Of a stretch of DNA of 64,000 nt, positions 7,014 through 15,325 are shown piece after piece; positions within the stretch are counted from its first letter, which is position 1, and every line of letters starts with the position of its first letter. Location: contig NZ_PEDL01000009.1 in NCBI RefSeq assembly GCF_002735925.1, positions 56,487 to 120,486 of the forward strand, in the 5' to 3' direction. The notes under the pieces are model-generated. The model did not search any database. It saw only the letters and a list, made by a program, of their open reading frames with translations, and was not told the origin of the DNA. Source of the DNA: Sporanaerobium hydrogeniformans. GTDB taxonomy: Bacteria; Bacillota; Clostridia; Lachnospirales; Cellulosilyticaceae. The translations under genes and the position numbers were made by a program.

Positions 7014-9101
7014 TTATACGTAGAAGAGTAGGTCTACGTATGTTGGAAATGGCCATTTCTCAGCAGGAATCATCGTTTCAAGTTCATCTGCTACAACTCT
7101 TAAAGTTTGCATCGCTTCAAAGATATACTCTCTGTAAAATTTAGCAGCATCTAGCACATCTGAGTAATTCTTTGTTTCAAGTACAAGCTTGTCAAGTTCA
7201 TCAATTTTACTCATTAAGGATTCGGTTAAATTCGAAAGCTTTGTAGCATAAGCTTGCTCCTTTTCTACACTCATATTAAAACCAAGCTCTTGCTTCACTT
7301 TAAGGGTCTCAAATATTTCTTTTGAGTAACTAAGAACTACTGGTAAAATTTCCCTCTTCACCATATCTAACATAGTAAGAGCTTCTATATTAATTGTTTT
7401 TGAGTAGCCTTCAAGCATGATTTCACAACGTGATTCAACTTCTGCCTTAGTAAAGATACCATGTTTAACAAAGAGATTAATACTTTTTTCATAAGCAAAA
7501 GTTGGAAGTGCTTCAACAGTTGTCTTAAGGTTGTGAAGCCCACGTTTAGTTGCTTCTTTTACCCATTCCTCACTGTAGTTATTACCATTAAAGATAATAC
7601 GTTTATGATTTTTAACTGTTTCTTTTATAATTTCCATCACTTCTGCTTGGATATCAGCTACTGCTTCTAAGCGATTTGCAAATTGCTCTAATTCCTCTGC
7701 TACAATGGTATTTAAAACAATATTGGCACCTGCAATAGACGCTGCAGAACCTAACATCCTAAACTCAAATTTATTACCTGTAAAAGCAAATGGAGAGGTC
7801 CTATTACGGTCTGTTGTATCCTTTGCAAACCTAGGAAGTGCTGTGACACCTGTTTCCATAAAACATTTGGCGGTCTCTTCAGCTATTTCACCTCTTTCGA
7901 TGCATTCTAAAATGTGTGTGAGCTCATCACCTAAAAACATAGAAACAATAGCTGGAGGTGCTTCGTTGGCTCCTAAACGATGATCATTTCCTGCACTTGC
8001 TACCGCTACACGAAGAAGGTCTGCATATTCATCAACAGCCTTAATAACAGCAGCTAAAAATAATAAGAATTGTGTATTTTCCCTTGGTGATTTGCCTGGT
8101 TCAAGGAGGTTTTCACCTGTATTGGTAGAAATAGACCAGTTATTGTGTTTACCAGAACCATTTACGCCTGCAAAAGGTTTCTCATGAAGTAAACATACAA
8201 GACCATGTCTTTCTGCTACCTTTTTCATAAGCTCCATTGTTAATTGATTATGATCTGTTGCAAGGTTTGTTGTTCCGAAAATTGGAGCTAGCTCATGCTG
8301 TGCAGGAGCCACTTCGTTGTGCTTTGTTTTAGCCAAAATACCCAACTTCCATAATTCTTCGTCTAAGTCTTTCATGTATTCTGAAACCCTTGTACGGATA
8401 TTTCCAAAGTAGTGATCTTCTAATTCTTGCCCTTTTGGAGGTTTCGCCCCAAAAAGTGTTCTACCTGTTAAAATAAGATCTTTACGTTTTTTATACATTT
8501 CTTTATCTACTAAAAAGTATTCTTGTTCAGGCCCTACCGTGGTAGTTACCCTTGTTACACTTTTTCCTAACTGACTTAAAATACGGATTGCTTGAACATT
8601 AATAGCTTCCATCGAACGAAGTAAGGGTGTTTTTTTATCAAGCACTTCACCACTGTAAGAGCAGAAGGCTGTTGGAATATAAAGTGTACCATCTTTTACA
8701 AAGGCATAAGCAGTTGGATCCCAAGTTGTATATCCTCTTGCTTCGAAGGTTGCGCGAAGGCCTCCTGAAGGGAAAGAAGATGCATCTGGCTCTCCCTTAA
8801 TTAGTTCCTTACCTGAAAACTCCATAATGATTTTGCCATCTGCTGTTGGTGAAATAAAGGCGTCATGCTTTTCTGCTGTAATACCTGTCATAGGTTGAAA
8901 CCAGTGAGTGAAGTGTGTGGCACCTTTTTCAATTGCCCAGTCTTTCATTGCACTGGCTACTACTTCTGCTACCTCTGGTTCAAGCTCTGTGCCTTCTGCC
9001 ATTGTTTTCTTAAGAGATTTAAAGATGTTTTTAGGTAATCTTGTTTGCATTACTGTTTCATTAAATACATTACATCCAAATATTTCTGATACTGCTGTCA
9101 T
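7014..9101 (-). CDS. glnN: Glutamine synthetase type III
   Basis: Makes glutamine from glutamate, ammonia and ATP. Seen: 695 residues, typical of GSIII and much longer than GSI; the N-terminal block [39 protein letters not shown], then [15 protein letters not shown] and [14 protein letters not shown], which carry metal and ATP ligands. RBS GGAGGAA precedes ATG 9101. Only 60 bp separate it from aspS, with no terminator in the gap, so it is probably the last gene of gatC-gatA-gatB-aspS-glnN. That places a glutamine-making enzyme with the glutamine-consuming amidotransferase. A second, type I glutamine synthetase (glnA) lies in the divergent operon. Confidence 0.96.
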   Translation of the reverse strand: MTAVSEIFGCNVFNETVMQTRLPKNIFKSLKKTMAEGTELEPEVAEVVASAMKDWAIEKGATHFTHWFQPMTGITAEKHDAFISPTADGKIIMEFSGKELIKGEPDASSFPSGGLRATFEARGYTTWDPTAYAFVKDGTLYIPTAFCSYSGEVLDKKTPLLRSMEAINVQAIRILSQLGKSVTRVTTTVGPEQEYFLVDKEMYKKRKDLILTGRTLFGAKPPKGQELEDHYFGNIRTRVSEYMKDLDEELWKLGILAKTKHNEVAPAQHELAPIFGTTNLATDHNQLTMELMKKVAERHGLVCLLHEKPFAGVNGSGKHNNWSISTNTGENLLEPGKSPRENTQFLLFLAAVIKAVDEYADLLRVAVASAGNDHRLGANEAPPAIVSMFLGDELTHILECIERGEIAEETAKCFMETGVTALPRFAKDTTDRNRTSPFAFTGNKFEFRMLGSAASIAGANIVLNTIVAEELEQFANRLEAVADIQAEVMEIIKETVKNHKRIIFNGNNYSEEWVKEATKRGLHNLKTTVEALPTFAYEKSINLFVKHGIFTKAEVESRCEIMLEGYSKTINIEALTMLDMVKREILPVVLSYSKEIFETLKVKQELGFNMSVEKEQAYATKLSNLTESLMSKIDELDKLVLETKNYSDVLDAAKFYREYIFEAMQTLRVVADELETMIPAEKWPFPTYVDLLFYV

Positions 9102-9161
9102 ACTAAATTCCTCCTCAATTTATACTCTTTATTTTTTATTTATTAACTTAAAGGATTTACC

Positions 9162-10478
9162 TTAAGGCTCTAGTCGATGAACATCCCTTGGAAACATACT
9201 TGCCTGCCTTATATTTTGCAAATCTAAGAGCTTCATGACAAGCCTCTCAAGCCCTATTCCAAGTCCCCCATGAGGTGGCATACCATATTTATGAATGTTT
9301 AAATAATGATAAAACTCCTCTGGATGCATGCCCATTTCCTTCATTTTAGCTACTTGCTCGTTATAATCATGAATCCGTTGTCCCCCTGTTGTAATTTCTA
9401 GCCCTCTAAAAAGTAAATCAAAGCTTAGTGCAAACCTTGGATCTTCCTTATCATTCATAGCATAAAAGGGTCTTTTTGAGGCTGGAAAATGTGTAATAAA
9501 TATAAACTCACTTCCCCAGTTTTCTTTGGCATACTCATAAAGAAATACCTCATCTTCTGGTTCTAGGTCATATTTATTTTTACCACCTTTACCTTTTAGC
9601 ACTTCTAGTGCTTCCATAAAGGTTAGTGAAGGAATAGTGTCTACTACTGGGAGGGTAACACCTAGTATTTCAAGGTACTCTTTGTAATGTGTATAAAGGT
9701 ATTCTAGGGTGTATTTCAGCATGGCTGTTTCCATCTCCATGACATCATACATACTCTCTATATAGCCCATTTCAAAATCAAGACCAATATATTCATTTAA
9801 ATGCCTTGAAGTATTGTGCTTTTCTGCCCTATATACAGGTGCTATTTCAAATACACGATCAAAAAATGCTACACATGTTTGTTTATAAAATTGTGGGCTC
9901 TGCGCCAAATAGGCTTCTTGGTTAAAATAATCTAATTTAAAAATATTTGCTCCACCCTCTGCACCAGCTGCTACTATTTTAGGTGTAAACACTTGGGTAA
10001 AGCCTTCCTTAAGCATAAACTCCCTAAACCCAGATACTACCCCCTCTTGTATTTTAAAGATAGCTCTCTCATAAGGATTACGAAGGGCAACGGAGCGATT
10101 ATCTAAATTAGCCTCTAAACCACAGCCTAGTTTTTTATGACTTACATTAAGGGGATATTCCCCTTGAGGACTACTTAAGATTTTTATTTCTGTCAGTAAG
10201 ATCTCAAAACCTAGTATAGCTCTTTCATCCTCTCTAACATGTCCCTTTACTTTTACATAACATCCTACTTTTAATTGCTCTATACTATCCCCACATCGGT
10301 CTTTTTCATAAATTCCTTGTATAAGATATCTACCTGTTCGGAGGATAATAAATGCAAACTCACTCATAGACCTTATTTTATGAATACAGGCATCTATCGT
10401 AACAACACTATCTACTTGCCTCTTTATTTCTTCTATATTGATCCATTTAATGCGTTTTACTCCATCCATAGTTAACAT
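9162..10478 (-). CDS. aspS: Aspartyl-tRNA synthetase, archaeal type, probably non-discriminating
   Basis: Seen: 438 residues, the short archaeal/eukaryotic AspRS architecture without the bacterial insertion: an OB-fold anticodon domain (residues 12-110), motif 2 around FEIAPVYRAE, and motif 3 GLGIGLERLVMKLL at the C-terminus. Such enzymes in bacteria usually charge both tRNA-Asp and tRNA-Asn, and the Asp-tRNA-Asn is amidated by GatCAB; here the gatCAB genes are directly upstream in the same operon. His33 in the anticodon domain falls where discriminating archaeal enzymes carry Trp, which fits relaxed specificity (my alignment by eye). RBS AAAGGGGAG; ATG 10469 is an alternative start. Confidence 0.93.
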   Translation of the reverse strand: MLTMDGVKRIKWINIEEIKRQVDSVVTIDACIHKIRSMSEFAFIILRTGRYLIQGIYEKDRCGDSIEQLKVGCYVKVKGHVREDERAILGFEILLTEIKILSSPQGEYPLNVSHKKLGCGLEANLDNRSVALRNPYERAIFKIQEGVVSGFREFMLKEGFTQVFTPKIVAAGAEGGANIFKLDYFNQEAYLAQSPQFYKQTCVAFFDRVFEIAPVYRAEKHNTSRHLNEYIGLDFEMGYIESMYDVMEMETAMLKYTLEYLYTHYKEYLEILGVTLPVVDTIPSLTFMEALEVLKGKGGKNKYDLEPEDEVFLYEYAKENWGSEFIFITHFPASKRPFYAMNDKEDPRFALSFDLLFRGLEITTGGQRIHDYNEQVAKMKEMGMHPEEFYHYLNIHKYGMPPHGGLGIGLERLVMKLLDLQNIRQASMFPRDVHRLEP

Positions 10479-10494
10479 AGACTACTCCCCTTTC

Positions 10495-11934
10495 TTACCT
10501 TAACTTAGTAAGTTCGCCTTCAAGGATTTCTTTAATAGTCTTAGGGTTTGCCCTACCTGCAAGCCTCTTACTACATTGTCCCATAAGGAAACCAAATAAC
10601 TTTTCTTTGCCTGCTAGATAACCTGTTACCTCTTCCGTAAATTCACTAACTACACTGCTTACCACTTCTTTGATCTCATCTGTATTATCATTCATGAGGT
10701 AGCCTTGTTCCTTTGCTATTTCCATAGGCCCTTTTTGACTTTCTATCATCAGCTTTAATATAGCTTTTGCATTATTTTTATTTACAATATCCTCTTCTGA
10801 CATTTTTACTAAAGTAGCAAAGGCTTCTGCTGAAAAGGGAAGATGATTGCTTTGTATTTCTCCCTCATTCACATAGCGAAGGATTTCTACTACTATAAAG
10901 TTAGCTACCGCTTTATAATTGGGATAAATCATAACTACATCATTATAAAAATCTGAGATCCCTTTCTCATTCACTACTATTTGAGCATCCGCTTTATTTA
11001 AGCCATATTCCTTTGTGTAAAGCTGCATTCTCTCATCAATGAGTACAGGCATTTCTTTGGAAAGCTTTTCAATATCTTCCTCTGTAATAATAACCGGAAT
11101 AATATCTGGTTCTTTGAAATATCTATAATCATGTGCATCTTCTTTAGAACGCATAGAAACTGTCACGCCACGATTATCATTAAATTTTCTTGTTTCCTGA
11201 ACAATAGGTTCACCTGTTGTTAAGAGCTTAGTTTGTCTTTCAATTTCATAATCAATGGCTCTTACAATAGATTTCATTGAATTAAGATTTTTGATTTCTA
11301 CCTTTGTACCTAATTCTTTAGCATCTGCATGTTTAAGAGAGATATTAACATCTGCTCTTAAAGAACCTTCTTCCATCCTACAAAGACTTACACCTGCATA
11401 TTGAAGGAGTCCTGATACCTTTTCGATATAAGCTCTTGCCTCCTCGGCTGAAGACATATCTGGCTCTGATACGATTTCTAACAAAGGAACGCCACACCGG
11501 TTATAATCTGCAAGACTGGTATTTTCAATATCATCATGAATCAGTTTACCTGCATCTTCTTCAATATGTGCATGATGAATACGTATCTCTTTTTCACCTT
11601 TATCACCCTCTATCTTTACCTTTCCTGAAAGGCATACAGGTGAATCAAATTGTGAAATTTGATAAGCCTTAGGAAGATCGGGATAAAAGTAATTCTTTCT
11701 ATCTATTTTAGAATAACGGTTTATTTCACACCCTAGTGCTAAACCTGCTTTAATCGCACATTTTACTACCTCTTGATTAAGAACCGGTAATGTCCCTGGA
11801 AAACCTGCACATACTGGACAACAGCGTGTATTTTGTTCACCCCCAAAGTCTACCTCACAGCTACAAAATATTTTTGTTTGTGTAAGAAGTTGGGCATGTA
11901 TTTCAAGTCCTATAACTGGAATGTAACTTGACAT
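10495..11934 (-). CDS. gatB: Asp/Glu-tRNA amidotransferase subunit B
   Basis: GatB binds the mischarged tRNA and phosphorylates the aminoacyl side chain before amidation. Seen: PVIGLEIHAQLLTQTKIFC at the N-terminus, two CxC/CxxC zinc pairs (CSCEV and CCPVCAGFPGTLP), RKNYFYPDLPKAYQISQ, and a C-terminal YqeY-like helical domain. I start at ATG 11934 (479 residues), preceded by GTAGGTG; the longer frame begins at a GTG within the RBS region. It is 19 nt after gatA and 16 nt before aspS. Confidence 0.96.
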   Translation of the reverse strand: MSSYIPVIGLEIHAQLLTQTKIFCSCEVDFGGEQNTRCCPVCAGFPGTLPVLNQEVVKCAIKAGLALGCEINRYSKIDRKNYFYPDLPKAYQISQFDSPVCLSGKVKIEGDKGEKEIRIHHAHIEEDAGKLIHDDIENTSLADYNRCGVPLLEIVSEPDMSSAEEARAYIEKVSGLLQYAGVSLCRMEEGSLRADVNISLKHADAKELGTKVEIKNLNSMKSIVRAIDYEIERQTKLLTTGEPIVQETRKFNDNRGVTVSMRSKEDAHDYRYFKEPDIIPVIITEEDIEKLSKEMPVLIDERMQLYTKEYGLNKADAQIVVNEKGISDFYNDVVMIYPNYKAVANFIVVEILRYVNEGEIQSNHLPFSAEAFATLVKMSEEDIVNKNNAKAILKLMIESQKGPMEIAKEQGYLMNDNTDEIKEVVSSVVSEFTEEVTGYLAGKEKLFGFLMGQCSKRLAGRANPKTIKEILEGELTKLR

Positions 11935-11953
11935 TTTATTCACCTACCCTTTC

Positions 11954-13402
11954 TTATAAACTAGGAGCTTTCCTAATAAAATCTTTCTCAAATGCATCTG
12001 CTACTTGAATTACCTTTGCATCATCAAAAGCTTTACCTATAATAGACATACCAATTGGCATATTATCTTTGTCATAACCACAGGTTGTTGAAATACCTGG
12101 AAGACCTGCAATATTTACTGTAACAGTACAGATATCTGCTAGATACATCTTTACAGGATCATTTTCAATAGCTCCTCTTTTAAAAGCAACTGTAGGAGCT
12201 GTAGGTGTAAGCATTACATCACAGCGCTCAAAAATTTTGTTGTATTCTTCTTTAATTTTTTCTCTTATATAAAGAGCTTTCTTGTAATAGGCATCATAAT
12301 AGCCACTAGAAAGTGCATAAGTTCCTAATAAAATTCTTCTCTTTACCTCATCTCCAAAACCTTCCCTACGTGTACGTTCAATACGTTCTTTATAGGTTTT
12401 AGCATGAGGCATGCAGTATCCAAATTTAATACCATCATAACGTGAAAGGTTGGAGCTTGCTTCAGCTGAGGAAAGTAAGTAATAGGCTGCTATAGCATAT
12501 TTAAGGCTTGGCATAGAAACCTCTTCAATACAAACCCCCATTTCTTCATATTTTTTAGCTGCTGCAAGCACTGATTCTCTGACTTCTTTATCAATACCCT
12601 CTTCAAAGAACTCCTTTGGAAGGGCAACAATCATTCCTTTAATATCTTTACCTAATAAACTTTCAAAATCTATTTCTTGACGTGAAGAGGTTCCATCATT
12701 ACAATCATAACCACCTATTGTATTTAAGATTGTTGCACATTCTTTTGCACTATGTGCCATAGGTCCTATTTGGTCAAGTGAACTACCAAAGGCTATAAGA
12801 CCAAACCGTGAAACACTTCCATAGGTAGGCTTCATACCTGTAATCCCACAGAAAGCTGCAGGTTGCCTAATGGAACCACCTGTATCTGAACCAAGGGATA
12901 TTGCTGATAACCTAGCCGCTACAGCCGCTGCGCTTCCCCCTGAAGAACCTCCTGGCACTCTTGTTAAATCATGAGGATTTTTAGTCTTTTTATAATATGA
13001 AGTTTGAGTAGAGCCCCCCATAGCAAACTCATCCATACTTGTTTTTCCAAGGATAACTGCTTGCTCATTTAAAAGCTTATGGATAACAGTTGCACTGTAA
13101 GGGGGAATAAAGCTTTCTAACATTTTTGAACCACAAGTTGTACGTATACCCTCTATACACATATTATCTTTAATACTTATTGGGATACCTGTAAGGGCTT
13201 TTGCCTGACCTTTAGCGATTCTCTCATCTGCTTTTTTAGCAGCTTGGATAGCTTCATCAGCGCATACTGTAATATAACTGTCTATTTGTGCATCTATTTT
13301 CTCAATTCGATTTAAATAATACCTAGTAAGCTCTACAGAAGATAATTCTTTACTATCTAGTAACGTTCTTAACTCAGCAATATTTCTATCACATAGCTCC
13401 AT
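11954..13402 (-). CDS. gatA: Asp/Glu-tRNA amidotransferase subunit A (amidase)
   Basis: Releases ammonia from glutamine and channels it to GatB. Seen: the amidase-signature Ser-cisSer-Lys triad, with Lys in PISIKDNM (residue 78), cis-Ser in VPGGSSGGSAAA and the nucleophile Ser in GSDTGGSIRQPAAF; these spacings match characterised GatA. The open frame starts at GTG 13417, but that codon overlaps the RBS (AGGAGG); the true start is ATG 13402 or the adjacent ATG 13405. The gap to gatC is very short. Confidence 0.96.
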   Translation of the reverse strand: MELCDRNIAELRTLLDSKELSSVELTRYYLNRIEKIDAQIDSYITVCADEAIQAAKKADERIAKGQAKALTGIPISIKDNMCIEGIRTTCGSKMLESFIPPYSATVIHKLLNEQAVILGKTSMDEFAMGGSTQTSYYKKTKNPHDLTRVPGGSSGGSAAAVAARLSAISLGSDTGGSIRQPAAFCGITGMKPTYGSVSRFGLIAFGSSLDQIGPMAHSAKECATILNTIGGYDCNDGTSSRQEIDFESLLGKDIKGMIVALPKEFFEEGIDKEVRESVLAAAKKYEEMGVCIEEVSMPSLKYAIAAYYLLSSAEASSNLSRYDGIKFGYCMPHAKTYKERIERTRREGFGDEVKRRILLGTYALSSGYYDAYYKKALYIREKIKEEYNKIFERCDVMLTPTAPTVAFKRGAIENDPVKMYLADICTVTVNIAGLPGISTTCGYDKDNMPIGMSIIGKAFDDAKVIQVADAFEKDFIRKAPSL

Positions 13403-13420
13403 CATTTTCCTCCTCACTCA

Positions 13421-13711
13421 CTATTCCATTATCTTAGGTACTACGAAAAAACCATCCTTCTTATAAAGCGCATTTTGAAGAAGTTTTTCACGCTCATAAG
13501 AAGCTTTACATACATCTGTTCTTAAGTTGTTAAGGTGTACTCCCTCACCTACCTTTTGAAAATCTTCTTCTAAAATCAGGTCATTCATCGTATCCATAAG
13601 CTCTACAATAGCACTCATCTCAGCTACAAGCTTTGGCCTACTTGCTTCCTCTACCTCTATTTTAGAAAGCTCTGCTAAATAAGTAATTAAAGCTGTATCT
13701 AGCATCCTCAT
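13421..13711 (-). CDS. gatC: Asp/Glu-tRNA amidotransferase subunit C
   Basis: Small belt-like subunit that holds GatA and GatB together. Seen: about 96 residues, the length and pattern of GatC: an N-terminal helical part (LITYLAELSKIEVEE), a central LRTDVCKASYEREKLLQNA and the C-terminal GFFVVPKIME, matching the family's FxVPxI end. First gene of the operon. The start is uncertain between GTG 13714, ATG 13711 and ATG 13705. Upstream is a leader with its own promoter, terminator and hexaloop hairpin. Confidence 0.93.
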   Translation of the reverse strand: MRMLDTALITYLAELSKIEVEEASRPKLVAEMSAIVELMDTMNDLILEEDFQKVGEGVHLNNLRTDVCKASYEREKLLQNALYKKDGFFVVPKIME

Positions 13712-13734
13712 CACCTACTCTTTATTAAAATTTT

Positions 13735-13756
13735 ATAGATTACTCCAATAATCTAT
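13735..13756 (-). other. Small hairpin before the gatC ribosome-binding site
   Basis: ATAGATTA and TAATCTAT pair perfectly (8 bp, 6-nt loop) between the leader terminator and gatC. Role unknown; it may protect the processed message or affect translation. Confidence 0.4.
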
Positions 13757-13770
13757 AGCTTTAGAAAATA

Positions 13771-13820
13771 AAAAGAGGCTAACCTAATAACACCTAAGTG
13801 TTACTTTAGTTAGCCCCTTT
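13771..13820 (-). terminator. Leader terminator (attenuator) of the gat operon
   Basis: On the - strand GGGGCTAAC pairs with GTTAGCCTC (13775-13783 with 13809-13817; one G-U), the stem extends through AACAC/GTGTT, and TTTTT follows. It begins about 20 nt after the predicted transcription start and about 60 nt before gatC, so it must be bypassed for the operon to be expressed. T-rich sequence on the other strand means it could also act on + strand transcripts, but no + gene lies upstream. Confidence 0.8.
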
Positions 13821-13825
13821 GCTAA
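13810..13825 (-). promoter_or_regulatory. ANTAR-type hexaloop hairpin in the gat leader
   Basis: TTAGC-AAAGGG-GCTAA: a 5-bp stem with a 6-nt loop having A at position 1 and G at position 4, as in known ANTAR-protein RNA targets. Its loop and 3' arm are also the 5' arm of the terminator, so the two folds exclude each other. Compare 14120-14139. Confidence 0.65.
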
Positions 13826-13846
13826 TTTTTATTCTCTTTGTGTTAG

Positions 13847-13875
13847 ATTATACAATGACTATTTTTGAAATTCAA
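13847..13875 (-). promoter_or_regulatory. Promoter of the gatCAB-aspS-glnN operon
   Basis: TTGAAT (13870-13875), 17-nt spacer, TATAAT (13847-13852) on the - strand; predicted start about 13840. Confidence 0.75.
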
Positions 13876-14080
13876 GAGGTATTTTAAAAATATTATCAAA
13901 ATATTATTATTTTTTAATTGAGGGTTATTTACCTCTCTCTGTCAAATAATAGGATATCTTTGTACTTATAAATTTTTAGATTACCTATTCTTGCAAGACT
14001 TATTCCTTATGTTTCTATATTTATATGTTGTTTGTCTATTTAAAATAATGAATTATTATACGCTCATTCTTGCAAATTAG
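13876..14080. other. AT-rich spacer between divergent nitrogen operons
   Basis: No gene or convincing hairpin. ATTCTTGCAA occurs twice (about 13987 and 14067), the first inside the palindrome TCTTGCAAGA; this might be a regulator site for the + strand promoter, but two imperfect copies are weak evidence. Confidence 0.3.
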
Positions 14081-14109
14081 TTGACTTTTATAGTGAAAAA
14101 TGTTATTAG
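14081..14109 (+). promoter_or_regulatory. Candidate promoter of the glutamate synthase operon
   Basis: TTGACT (14081-14086), 17-nt spacer, TATTAG (14104-14109). Predicted start about 14116, immediately before the hexaloop hairpin. A weaker candidate (TTGTCT with an AT-rich -10 near 14060) lies upstream and would put a second possible hairpin (TTTT-ATAGTG-AAAA, 14086-14099) into the transcript. Confidence 0.55.
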
Positions 14110-14119
14110 TAATTATATA

Positions 14120-14139
14120 GGAGAACAAAGGCGTTCTTT
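14120..14139 (+). promoter_or_regulatory. ANTAR-type hexaloop hairpin in the glt leader
   Basis: AGAAC-AAAGGC-GTTCT, extended by two G-U pairs, with loop A1 and G4. The loop plus the first base of the 3' arm (AAAGGCG) also form the outer arm of the terminator stem, so hairpin and terminator are alternatives. An ANTAR-domain protein is encoded in the same operon (20628-21197). Confidence 0.75.
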
Positions 14140-14172
14140 GAGTGTAAATTGCACTCAAAGTGCGCCTTTTTT
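14127..14172 (+). terminator. Leader terminator (attenuator) of the glt operon
   Basis: AAAGGCG/CGCCTTT and CTTTGAGTG/CACTCAAAG stack across a 2x2 internal loop; loop TAAATTG; the run of six T ends at 14172. It lies about 55 nt before the first gene. Confidence 0.9.
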
Positions 14173-14227
14173 GTTTCAACTTTTATTTTGGAGTATTTTT
14201 TAATTAATTTTTATGGAGGAGATCTAT

Positions 14228-15325
14228 ATGCTAAAACGTGAAGGTGAAATTCGTATTCCTTCAGGATGTGCTATCTCTGGCTTTATTAATCGTAGTGGTA
14301 AGCGTGTGAATGGTGGTGAAATTGTAAAGTCTATCTCTTACATGCACGATCGTTCAAATGGCTTAGGCGGTGGTTTTGCTGGTTATGGTATCTATCCTGA
14401 ATACAAAGATTTATATGCTTTCCATGTTTTCTATGAAAACAGTCAATCTCGCGAAGAGACTGAGAGATTTTTGGAGAAACATTTTGATATTGTTAACTTA
14501 AGTCGTATCCCTACTAGGAAGCATAAGAACATTACTCATGAACCTCTTATCTGGCGCTATTTCCTTAATCCTTTACCTACTAAATTAGCTGCTAGTCAAC
14601 TAGATGAAAAGGAATATATCGTTCAGTCTGTTATTAATATCAATATTAAAATTGATGGTGCCTATGTTTTCTCAAGTGGAAAGAATATGGGCGTTTTTAA
14701 AGCTGTAGGCTTTCCTGAAGATGTAGGTGAATTCTATCGCCTTGATGAATATGCAGGTTATGCTTGGACAGCTCACGGTAGGTATCCAACTAATACACCT
14801 GGCTGGTGGGGAGGTGCTCATCCCTTTGCTCTTCTTGACTATACTATTGTACATAATGGGGAGATTTCTTCTTATGATGCCAATAGGCGCTTCGTTGAAA
14901 TGTTTGGTTATAAATGTACACTTTTAACAGATACAGAAGTTATTACTTATATTATTGACCTTTTAAATCGTAAACATGAACTTTCTTTAGAAGATGTCTG
15001 TAAGGTAATTGCTGCACCTTTTTGGAGTAAAATTGATACGCTGCCAGAAAAAGAAAAAGCAAAATACATTCACCTTCGCAATATGTTTGCAAGCCTCTTA
15101 ATCACCGGACCCTTCTCTATTATTCTCGGTTTTGAAGGAGGTCTTATGGCTCTTAACGACCGCCTTAAACTTCGTTCTATGGTTGCCGCTGAAAAAGGGG
15201 ATACCGTTTATATAGCTAGTGAAGAGTGTGCCATTCGTGCCATCTGTCCTGAAGTTGATCGCATTTGGTATCCAAAAGGTGGAGAACCTATTATCGTGAC
15301 ATTAAATAAAGGTGGTGACAAATAA
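14228..15325 (+). CDS. Glutamate synthase, stand-alone glutaminase (class II amidotransferase) subunit
   Basis: Hydrolyses glutamine to give ammonia for glutamate synthesis. Seen: 365 residues; PSGCAISGF with Cys14 as the likely N-terminal nucleophile after propeptide removal, YAWTAHGRYPTNTPGWWGG, and the HNGEISSYDANRRF block of class II amidotransferases. The frame opens at ATG 14213, but GGAGGAG at 14216-14222 is the RBS for ATG 14228. The stop overlaps the next start (TAATG). In most bacteria this domain is the N-terminus of one large GltB; here the enzyme is split, as in archaea and some Thermotogae and clostridia. Under the leader attenuator. Confidence 0.92.
   Translation: MLKREGEIRIPSGCAISGFINRSGKRVNGGEIVKSISYMHDRSNGLGGGFAGYGIYPEYKDLYAFHVFYENSQSREETERFLEKHFDIVNLSRIPTRKHKNITHEPLIWRYFLNPLPTKLAASQLDEKEYIVQSVININIKIDGAYVFSSGKNMGVFKAVGFPEDVGEFYRLDEYAGYAWTAHGRYPTNTPGWWGGAHPFALLDYTIVHNGEISSYDANRRFVEMFGYKCTLLTDTEVITYIIDLLNRKHELSLEDVCKVIAAPFWSKIDTLPEKEKAKYIHLRNMFASLLITGPFSIILGFEGGLMALNDRLKLRSMVAAEKGDTVYIASEECAIRAICPEVDRIWYPKGGEPIIVTLNKGGDK

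Noticed and set aside
9102..9161. Separate attenuator for glnN
   Set aside because: Only a 4-bp hairpin (AAGG/CCTT) without a T run in the gap.
13826..13910. A second (P1) ANTAR hairpin upstream in the gat leader
   Set aside because: No stem with a 6-nt AxxGxx loop could be formed; the predicted transcript start also leaves too little room.
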